Assembly: GCA_012514785.1 (NCBI GenBank) | Contig: JAAYZP010000468.1 | Location: 1-5,129 of the forward strand | Length of the DNA: 5,129 nt | Direction: 5' to 3' | DNA from: Propionibacterium sp. | GTDB lineage: Bacteria; Actinomycetota; Actinomycetes; Propionibacteriales; Propionibacteriaceae | Part shown: positions 1 to 4,826 of the stretch, piece after piece | How the letters are laid out: every line of letters starts with the position of its first letter | Numbering within the stretch: the first letter of the stretch is position 1 | Position numbers and translations under genes: made by a program | Notes under the pieces: model-generated | Seen by the model: the letters and a program-made list of their open reading frames with translations, nothing else | Databases searched by the model: none | What the model was told of the DNA's origin: nothing

Positions 1-1432
1 GGTGGTCATCACGCAGGCGGCCGCCGGGTTCGCGAGTTGGCTGCGCTCGCGCGACGACGTGGGCAAGGTGATCGTCGGCTACGACGCCCGCCACATGAGC
101 GAGAGGTTCGCGCTCGACACCGCCGAGATCTTCGCTGGCGCCGGCTTCGAGGTGTTGATCACCGACGAGCCGACGCCGACGCCGGTGGTGGCGTTCGGGA
201 TCCGGCACTTCGGCTGCGTGGCCGGCATCGTGGTCACAGCCTCGCACAATCCGGCTGCCGACAACGGTTACAAGGTGTACCTCGGCGACGGGTCGCAGAT
301 CATCCCGCCCAGCGACGCGGAGATCGCGGCCGAGATCGCGACGGTGGCAGCCGGGGACTGGGCGTCGCTGGCGCGCAGTGAGCAGCGGGTCGTCGTCGGG
401 GACGAGTTGCGGGAGGCGTACGCGGCCAGGCTGCGCGACGTGATCGACGACGGGCCGCGCGACGTGTCCTGGGTGCACACGGCGATGCACGGCGTGGGCT
501 CGCGGGTGGTGCGCGAAGTCACGGCGGCGCTCGGTTTCCCGGCCGCGCACGAGGTGCAGGAGCAGGCCGAACCGCACCCGGAGTTCCCCACCGTCGCATT
601 CCCCAACCCCGAGGAACCCGGCGCCATCGACCTCGCCCTCGTGCTCGCCGCGCAGGAGGACGTCGACGTCGTCGTCGCCAACGACCCCGACGCCGACCGC
701 TGCGCCGTGGCCGCGAAGGTGGACGGCGCGTGGCGGATGCTCACCGGCGACGAGCTGGGCGCGATCCTCGGCGACGACGCCATCCGCCGCGAGGTGCCCG
801 GAGTGTTCGCCAACTCGGTGGTGAGTTCGACGTTGCTCGCCCGCATGGCAGAGGCGGCTGGGCGCGACCATCGCACCACGCTCACCGGCTTCAAGTGGAT
901 CGGGCGCGTGCCGGACCTCGCGTTCGGCTACGAGGAGGCCATCGGCTACTGCGTCGACCCGCGGGCCGTACCGGACAAGGACGGCATCGCCACGGCGATG
1001 ACGGTGCTGCGCGTCGTGGCGGAGCTCAGGGCCGAGGGGCTCACGCTCGCGGACCGGCTCGACGAGATCGCCGTCCGCTTCGGGCTGCACGCGACGAGCC
1101 AGCTGTCCGTGCGCGTGGCGGACCTGGCGCTGATCGCGGAGGCGATGGCGAAGTTGCGCGCCAATCCCCCGGCCACGCTGCTGGGCGGGGAGGTTGGCGT
1201 CGCGGACCTCGCGGAGGGGCTGGGCGGGCTGCCGCCGACGGACGCCGTCGAGTTGTCGGGCGAGCGGGTGCGCGTGGTGGCGCGCCCGAGCGGGACGGAG
1301 CCGAAGCTCAAGGTCTACATGGAGGTGCGGATGGCCCCCACGGACAACGTCGCCGCCGCCCGCGCCGAGGCGAGGGAGCTGCTGCGCGACCTGCGCGAGG
1401 AGATGGCCACGGCCCTCGGCGTCCCCGCCTAG
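1..1432 (+). CDS. Phospho-sugar mutase (phosphoglucomutase/phosphomannomutase, PmmB/PGM2-like), 5' truncated
   Basis: Alpha-D-phosphohexomutase superfamily enzyme, moving a phosphate between the 1 and 6 (or 5) positions of a sugar phosphate in the cytoplasm. The first whole codon is at position 2 and the stop is TAG at 1430-1432, giving 476 visible residues. All hallmark motifs are present (numbered from the first whole codon): catalytic-serine loop TASHNP at 79-84, followed by NGYKVYLGDGSQI; Mg-binding loop DPDADR at 228-233; sugar-binding loop GYEEAIGY at 309-316; phosphate-binding RPSGTEPKLKVY at 428-439. Family members are about 530-560 residues, so some 60-80 N-terminal residues lie upstream; the GTG at position 2 sits inside the conserved ITQAAAGFA region and is not the start. 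The wording around the motifs resembles mycobacterial PmmB and eukaryotic PGM2, so glucose-1-P, mannose-1-P or pentose-1-P are all possible substrates. Family call is firm, substrate is not. Confidence 0.95.
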   Translation, partial: VVITQAAAGFASWLRSRDDVGKVIVGYDARHMSERFALDTAEIFAGAGFEVLITDEPTPTPVVAFGIRHFGCVAGIVVTASHNPAADNGYKVYLGDGSQIIPPSDAEIAAEIATVAAGDWASLARSEQRVVVGDELREAYAARLRDVIDDGPRDVSWVHTAMHGVGSRVVREVTAALGFPAAHEVQEQAEPHPEFPTVAFPNPEEPGAIDLALVLAAQEDVDVVVANDPDADRCAVAAKVDGAWRMLTGDELGAILGDDAIRREVPGVFANSVVSSTLLARMAEAAGRDHRTTLTGFKWIGRVPDLAFGYEEAIGYCVDPRAVPDKDGIATAMTVLRVVAELRAEGLTLADRLDEIAVRFGLHATSQLSVRVADLALIAEAMAKLRANPPATLLGGEVGVADLAEGLGGLPPTDAVELSGERVRVVARPSGTEPKLKVYMEVRMAPTDNVAAARAEARELLRDLREEMATALGVPA

Positions 1433-1446
1433 GAGTGGGTGCCGAC

Positions 1447-1630
1447 GCGAAACTGTTCGCGAACGACCGCCAGTCGGCTTTTGCACCCCCGAAAAGCGAC
1501 AAACCGTGATCGAGTGGTCGATCGCGAACACCTCGGCCGGGTGGCCTGTTCGCGATCGACCACTCGATCACGCTTTCCCCGATTTCGGCCTCGCAAGATC
1601 GCACTGGCGGTCGTTCGCGAACAGTTTCGC
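1447..1630. repeat. 184-bp intergenic palindrome (84-bp inverted arms, 16-nt centre)
   Basis: The left arm 1447-1530 and right arm 1547-1630 are reverse complements. The outer 28 bp (1447-1474 with 1603-1630) and inner 26 bp (1505-1530 with 1547-1572) match perfectly. The 30 bp between them (1475-1504 with 1573-1602) are equal in length but match at only about 16 of 30 positions. The centre 1531-1546 can itself pair GGCC with GGCC. Each outer arm contains the 10-bp palindrome GTTCGCGAAC (1455-1464 and 1613-1622), and each inner arm contains a small hairpin, GATCGA-GTGG-TCGATC (1508-1523 and its mirror). TCGCGA occurs four times. It begins 14 nt after the mutase stop. There is no U-rich tail, so it is not a classical intrinsic terminator, although a transcript would fold very strongly. 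A small non-autonomous palindromic element is a reasonable guess. Confidence 0.9.
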
Positions 1631-1666
1631 CCGAAGACCCCATCGCTGCTGGAGCCCCACCATTTG

Positions 1667-1720
1667 CTGGTTGAGCCCGCGCCGCGAGGAACGAGCTGCG
1701 CGGTGGTCGAAACCACCCCC
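1667..1720 (+). repeat. Interspersed REP-like repeat, copy A
   Basis: Starts with CTGGTTGAGC and ends with GTGGTCGAAACCACCCCC. The 3' end forms a perfect small hairpin, GGTGGT (1702-1707), loop CGAA, ACCACC (1712-1717). The middle contains GCGAGGAACGAGC, which copy C shares exactly. Three related copies lie at 4245-4295 (inverted), 4429-4479 and 4519-4564 (inverted). I recall similar GGTTGAGC...GTCGAAACC repeats as common intergenic elements in actinobacterial genomes, but could not check that here. Confidence 0.75.
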
Positions 1721-1816
1721 GACATCCGCAGAAATCCGGATCAGCACGTCGCCCAACGCGGAAGGATGGAGAACGTTGGCGTCGTCTTCGAAACTCCCAC
1801 TACGCCCGCCGCTGGG

Positions 1817-1822
1817 TAGAGT
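1817..1822 (+). promoter_or_regulatory. Probable -10 box of a leaderless promoter for the DUF2207 gene
   Basis: TAGAGT at 1817-1822 resembles an actinobacterial -10 hexamer (TANNNT). The A of the ATG at 1830 is the eighth base after it, where transcription would be expected to start. There is no convincing Shine-Dalgarno sequence before the ATG, which fits a leaderless mRNA. No good -35 hexamer is seen about 17 nt upstream. Confidence 0.45.
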
Positions 1823-1829
1823 GCTTCCC

Positions 1830-3650
1830 ATGATCCGCCGAGCCCTCCTCGCCGCTCTCGTCGCCGCCATCACCGTGCTCGGTGTGGCGCTCCCGGCCTA
1901 CGCCAACACGTCAGCCCCCATCACCCGCTACGACATCGACGTCACCCTCCGCGACGACGGCGTGGCCGAGATCGTGATGGAATTCACCATGGACTTCGGC
2001 GCGGTCTCCGGCAGGGGCCCGATCCTGGAGTTCGCGACGAAGCAGTACGACGGCCAGGATCCGGACTACTGGTACAACTTCGACTACTCCCGCCCCCAGG
2101 TGAGCTCCCCCAGCGGCGCGAGGACGAACCTCAGCGTCGATTCCTCCACCGACGTCGTCACGTGGCAGATCGGGCACGAGGACATCGTCAACCGTTCCGC
2201 AGAGGACTACCGGCTGGAGTTCACGCTCGACGGCATCGTCGCGCCGGACCACCCGGAGTCCGGGCTCGACGAGTTCAACTGGACCATCTTCCGACCCAAC
2301 CCCGACGCCTCCAACATGACCGACGTCCGGGTCACCATCAGCGGCCCGGCCGCCGTCGAGGGCGCCGCCTGCTTCACCGGTCGCGAATACGACGTGCCCT
2401 GCGACGCGCAGGTCGCCGGCGGGGAGCTCACCGCCGAGCTGGCGCAGCTGCCGAACAGCGACGGCCTCCAGGTGTTCGCGGGTTTCCCCGCGGGCACGTT
2501 CGTCGGGGCGGAGCAGGTGCGTACCCGCGTGCCCACCCTCGCCTCCAACCTCACCCCCGGCCCCGTCGGCTACGGCGTCGCGGGGGTGCTCGGCGCTGCG
2601 GCGATCGTCGGCTCCGGTCTGCTCGTGCGCCGCCACAAGCGCGACCTCGTCTACCTCGGCCTCACCCCCGGCGTCACCCCGCCCAAGGGCGAGAAGACCC
2701 GCGTCGGGCTCAAGGACACGTCGAAGATCCCGGTGGCGGTGCAGTTCCAGCCGCCCAAGGGCGCCACCCCCGGCGAGATCGGCACGCTCATCGACGCCAC
2801 GGCCGACGGCGTGGACGTCTCCGCCACACTCGTCGACCTCGCCGTGCGCGGCTACATCCAGATCGAGCCCGGCAAAAACGCCAAGAACTTCACCCTGCAC
2901 GGCACCGGCAAGGACATTTCCCGCCTGCAGCCCTTCGAACGCAACCTGCTCGGCAGCATCTTCCGGGGCGATCGTCGTCGCTCCATGCGCCAGCTGCGCG
3001 ACGAGAAGTACCACGACGTGATGTCCACCGCCCGCAAGGACCTGTACCGGGCGATGGTGGACCGGCACTGGTTCACGAAGAATCCGCGCAACGCGGGTAT
3101 CGGCATGTTCATCGGCGCCGCCGGGCTGGCGGTCCTCGGCGTGATGCTGATGGTGGCCCTGTGGAACCAGTCGCTGGCCCTGGTGGGCGTGCCGTTCCTG
3201 ATCCTCGCCGTCGGCCTCGGCATCTCGGCGACGAACGCCAGCCAGCGCACCCCGCAGGGCTCCGCGATGCTCGCGCAGGCGCGCGGCTTCGAGCTGTACC
3301 TGCGCACCGCGGAGGCGGACCAGATCAAGTTCGAGGAGGGCATCGACGTCTTCAGCCGCTACCTCCCCTACGCGATGATCTTCGGCGTGGCCGACCGCTG
3401 GGCCAAGATCTTCTCCCAGCTCGAGGCCGCCGGCCAGTACCGCACGGACACCAGCTGGTGGCTCGCGGACATGTACGTCACCCCGTTCTACTTCTCGACG
3501 ATGATGTCCAGCTTCTCCAGCTCCTTCACCGGGGCGATGAGCACGTCCGCGTCGTCGTACGCGGCCTCGCAGGCCTCCAGCGGATCGTCGGGCGGTTCCG
3601 GCTTCAGCGGCGGGGGCGGGTTCGGCGGCGGCAGCGTCGGCTCGTGGTGA
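1830..3650 (+). CDS. DUF2207 domain-containing membrane protein, secreted N-terminal domain
   Basis: 606 residues. The ATG at 1830 is chosen because a clear signal peptide follows at once: RR at residues 3-4, a hydrophobic core, and a likely AYA|NT cleavage after residue 25. The frame is open much further upstream (from 1194) but there overlaps the mutase and the palindrome. Residues ~30-235 form an extracytoplasmic beta-rich domain (begins ITRYDIDVTLRDDGVAEI). Transmembrane segments are predicted at ~246-266, followed by positive RRHKR, then at ~423-445 and ~447-466. The cytoplasmic part carries the conserved DUF2207 pattern: GFELYLRTAE at ~486-495 and YLPYAMIFG at 511-519. The C-terminus is a Ser stretch and Gly/Ser-rich tail (~583-606) ending in GSW, typical of the family. 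No enzymatic function is established for DUF2207; a cell-envelope role is likely from topology. It probably heads a two-gene operon with the overlapping kinase-like gene. Confidence 0.92.
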   Translation: MIRRALLAALVAAITVLGVALPAYANTSAPITRYDIDVTLRDDGVAEIVMEFTMDFGAVSGRGPILEFATKQYDGQDPDYWYNFDYSRPQVSSPSGARTNLSVDSSTDVVTWQIGHEDIVNRSAEDYRLEFTLDGIVAPDHPESGLDEFNWTIFRPNPDASNMTDVRVTISGPAAVEGAACFTGREYDVPCDAQVAGGELTAELAQLPNSDGLQVFAGFPAGTFVGAEQVRTRVPTLASNLTPGPVGYGVAGVLGAAAIVGSGLLVRRHKRDLVYLGLTPGVTPPKGEKTRVGLKDTSKIPVAVQFQPPKGATPGEIGTLIDATADGVDVSATLVDLAVRGYIQIEPGKNAKNFTLHGTGKDISRLQPFERNLLGSIFRGDRRRSMRQLRDEKYHDVMSTARKDLYRAMVDRHWFTKNPRNAGIGMFIGAAGLAVLGVMLMVALWNQSLALVGVPFLILAVGLGISATNASQRTPQGSAMLAQARGFELYLRTAEADQIKFEEGIDVFSRYLPYAMIFGVADRWAKIFSQLEAAGQYRTDTSWWLADMYVTPFYFSTMMSSFSSSFTGAMSTSASSYAASQASSGSSGGSGFSGGGGFGGGSVGSW

Positions 3651-4252
3651 GCCGACGCTCGCTGCTGCTGGTGGCCGGGCCGTCGGGAAGTGGGAAGTCG
3701 AGGCTCGCGCGGCTGGGCGGCGTCGTCGCGCTGCCGCTGGACGAGTTCTACTTCGACCACGACCACCCCCACCTCCCTCGGTCCCCCTTCGGGATCACGG
3801 ACTGGGACGACGTGCGGTCGTGGGATCTGGGGTTGGCGGTCGCGACGCTGCGCGCGCTCGTGGAGGACGGCGTGGCCGAGGTGCCGCGCTACGACATCTC
3901 CCGCTCCGAACGCGTGGGCTCGTGGACTCTCGACTGTGCAGACGCAACGGTGATCCTCGCCGAGGGCGTGTTCGCGCCGGAGACGCTGCCGGCGGCTCGT
4001 CAAGCCGGGGTCCCGACGCGCGCGATCTGGTTGGACCGTCCGCGCGCCACCAACTTCTCCCGCCGCCTCGCGCGCGACCTCAAGGAGAAGCGCAAGCCCC
4101 CGACGGTACTGCTCCGCCGCGGCGCGGCGCTGTTCCGCGACGAGCCGCGCATGCGGAAGGCGGCGCTGGAGGCGGGGTTCGAGGCGATGTCGATGCGGCA
4201 CGCGCTCCGGCTGGTGCGCCGCCTGGCGGGTTCCAATGCAAGCCCGGGATGA
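3647..4252 (+). CDS. Uridine kinase-like P-loop NTPase
   Basis: 201 residues from the GTG at 3647; the GTG at 3644 is an equally possible start one codon earlier. The start overlaps the DUF2207 stop in the form GTGA (TGA 3648-3650), and there is no clear ribosome binding site, so translation probably depends on coupling to the upstream gene. Visible motifs: Walker A GPSGSGKS at 11-18; LPLDEFYFD at 29-37, corresponding to the acidic DDFY-type motif of uridine kinases; TDWDDVRSWD at 51-60; VPRYDISRSE at 79-88, matching the substrate-region P.YD pattern; a hydrophobic strand ending in AEGVFA at 105-110; and an Arg-rich lid-like region RDLKEKRKPP at 143-152. The family phosphorylates uridine or cytidine with ATP in pyrimidine salvage, but many short actinobacterial members carrying this label are untested, so the substrate is uncertain. 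The last few codons and the stop lie in repeat copy C (4245-4295), so the C-terminus may have been changed by the repeat. Confidence 0.88.
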   Translation: MSRRSLLLVAGPSGSGKSRLARLGGVVALPLDEFYFDHDHPHLPRSPFGITDWDDVRSWDLGLAVATLRALVEDGVAEVPRYDISRSERVGSWTLDCADATVILAEGVFAPETLPAARQAGVPTRAIWLDRPRATNFSRRLARDLKEKRKPPTVLLRRGAALFRDEPRMRKAALEAGFEAMSMRHALRLVRRLAGSNASPG

Positions 4253-4295
4253 TTTCGACCATCGCGGGCTCGTTCCTCGCGCCGCGAGCTCAATC
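4245..4295 (-). repeat. Interspersed REP-like repeat, copy C (inverted), overlapping the kinase 3' end
   Basis: Read on the minus strand it begins GATTGAGC and ends GTCGAAATCATCCCG, with the same GCGAGGAACGAGC centre as copy A. The terminal hairpin is kept with one G-U wobble (ATGGT-CGAA-ATCAT). It overlaps the last residues and the stop codon (TGA 4250-4252) of the kinase-like gene. Confidence 0.75.
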
Positions 4296-4428
4296 AGCCA
4301 TGGCCAACGCCAGACGGTTCACCCCGCCCACGAACCCAACCAGCCATGACCAACCCCAGACGGTTCACCCCGCCCGCGAACTCAATCTGACCCGGCCCGC
4401 GACTCAACCAGCCATGACCAACGCCAGA
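4296..4428. repeat. Imperfect 46-bp tandem repeat between repeat copies C and B
   Basis: Unit 1 (4296-4341) and unit 2 (4342-4387) agree at about 41 of 46 positions; both start with AGCCATG and contain CCAGACGGTTCACCCCGCCC. Unit 3 (4388-4409) looks like only the 3' half of the unit. A fourth unit starts at 4410 (AGCCATGACCAACGCCAGA) and runs directly into repeat copy B. CTCAACCA at 4403-4410 pairs perfectly with TGGTTGAG at 4429-4436. Open frames here are short and carry no recognisable protein features, so I treat the region as noncoding. Confidence 0.7.
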
Positions 4429-4479
4429 TGGTTGAGCCGGGCCGCGACGAAGGAGCCGCCCGTGGTCGAAACCACCCCC
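4429..4479 (+). repeat. Interspersed REP-like repeat, copy B
   Basis: Begins TGGTTGAGCC and ends with the same 18 bases as copy A (GTGGTCGAAACCACCCCC). The centre reads GCGACGAAGGAGC, a variant of the GCGAGGAACGAGC in A and C. The terminal hairpin is GTGGT-CGAA-ACCAC. It has the same orientation as A and is opposite to neighbours C and D. Confidence 0.75.
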
Positions 4480-4518
4480 AGCGCACGCAGCTAAACCAGC
4501 CCGGCGCCACCCCACGAA

Positions 4519-4564
4519 GATTTCGACCAGCCGACAGCTCCTTCGTCACGGTCGGCGCTCAATC
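4519..4564 (-). repeat. Interspersed REP-like repeat, copy D (inverted, divergent)
   Basis: On the minus strand it begins GATTGAGCG and ends TGGTCGAAATC, with the centre GTGACGAAGGAGC closest to copy B. It is the most diverged copy: the hairpin-closing bases after GTCGAAATC are not kept. With B it forms an inverted pair separated by about 39 bp. Confidence 0.6.
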
Positions 4565-4590
4565 ATCTATTGGACCCATGGGGATCAACG

Positions 4591-4619
4591 CCGGGCCTCG
4601 TCCATCCGACGAGGCCCGG
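4591..4619. terminator. Strong 12-bp GC-rich hairpin, possible terminator or insulator
   Basis: CCGGGCCTCGTC (4591-4602) pairs perfectly with GACGAGGCCCGG (4608-4619) around the 5-nt loop CATCC. No U-tract follows (AAGGACCC), so it would be a U-less, actinobacterial-style terminator at best. It lies about 340 bp after the kinase stop and just upstream of the riboswitch promoter region, a suitable place to separate the two transcripts. Confidence 0.5.
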
Positions 4620-4641
4620 AAGGACCCGGCAGACCTGCTGC

Positions 4642-4647
4642 TAGTGT
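4642..4647 (+). promoter_or_regulatory. Possible -10 box for the riboswitch transcript
   Basis: TAGTGT fits the TANNNT form and would place the transcription start near 4654, shortly before the 5' strand of the predicted riboswitch P1 stem (4667). No clear -35 hexamer is visible at the usual spacing. Confidence 0.4.
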
Positions 4648-4666
4648 GAGCGGCACTCAATGATTT

Positions 4667-4754
4667 GAGGGCGACCCAGCAGGAAGCCGGTGCGAATCCG
4701 GCGCTGTCCCGCAACCGTGAGGCGTAAGCCGAGCCGGATACTGCCGTCTCCCTC
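4667..4754 (+). promoter_or_regulatory. Cobalamin riboswitch aptamer
   Basis: The conserved core of the cobalamin (B12) riboswitch is readable: AGGAAGCCGGTGCGAATCCG (4681-4700), then GCGCTGTCCCGCAACCGTGA (4701-4720), then GAGCCGGATACTGCC (4731-4745), matching the consensus elements GGGAA..GGUG..AAUCC, GC.G.CCCGCAACUGUGA and GAGCCAGGA.ACCUGCC. A closing P1 stem is formed by GAGGGCGAC (4667-4675) with GTCTCCCTC (4746-4754), 8 of 9 pairs with one C-U mismatch. Between the two 3' core blocks there is only GGC-GTAA-GCC (4721-4730), a tiny hairpin with a GNRA-type loop, so the peripheral arm is minimal. In this class, high cobalamin normally reduces expression of the downstream gene. Boundaries are set from P1; a covariance-model hit could be slightly wider. 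Confidence 0.92.
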
Positions 4755-4789
4755 CGTCACGAACACGTCGTGGAATGCGTGGTCGTGTG

Positions 4790-4823
4790 CCTCCCGGCCC
4801 ACGAACTGCGGTTCCTGGGAGGG
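4790..4823 (+). promoter_or_regulatory. Shine-Dalgarno sequence with sequestering hairpin (riboswitch expression platform)
   Basis: GGGAGGG at 4817-4823 is a strong ribosome binding site placed 3 nt before the ATG at 4827. CCTCCC at 4790-4795 pairs perfectly with GGGAGG at 4817-4822, and the stem can extend by two more G-C pairs (4796-4797 with 4814-4815) across a one-base bulge. CCCTCC at 4750-4755, which overlaps the 3' strand of P1, can instead pair with GGAGGG at 4818-4823. This fits control at translation initiation; no intrinsic terminator is seen between aptamer and start codon. Confidence 0.6.
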
Positions 4824-4826
4824 TCG

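Noticed and set aside
1447..1630. Classical intrinsic terminator of the mutase gene
   Set aside because: The arms are much longer than needed and no U-tract follows the right arm (next bases CCGAAGACCCC); an effect on transcription is still possible.
1433..1660. Retron or group II intron-like structured RNA at the large palindrome
   Set aside because: No reverse transcriptase gene is nearby and none of the conserved retron or intron core sequences are visible.
1194..1829. Open frame upstream of the DUF2207 ATG in the same frame, giving an 818-residue protein
   Set aside because: It overlaps the mutase coding region and the palindrome, reads as Arg-rich low-complexity sequence, and would bury the signal peptide that starts at 1830.
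1911..3068. 385-residue antisense open frame
   Set aside because: It lies wholly opposite the well-supported DUF2207 gene; long antisense frames are common in high-GC DNA, and its sequence is Gly/Val/His/Asp-rich with no recognisable domain.
2162..3646. N-terminal extension of the kinase-like frame through the DUF2207 gene
   Set aside because: The extension is Arg/Pro-rich shadow translation; kinase homology begins only a few residues before the Walker A motif, just after 3647.
4296..4428. Possible CRISPR array
   Set aside because: The units are directly adjacent with no unique spacers, few in number, and partly degenerate.
4294..4515. 73-residue minus-strand open frame with repeated LVMAGW-like segments
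   Set aside because: The apparent amino-acid repeats are translation of the 46-bp DNA tandem repeat; no start signal or conserved domain.
4428..4649. 73-residue + strand open frame between the kinase and the riboswitch
   Set aside because: It spans repeats B and D, the GC-rich hairpin and the riboswitch promoter region, and has no ribosome binding site or protein-like pattern.
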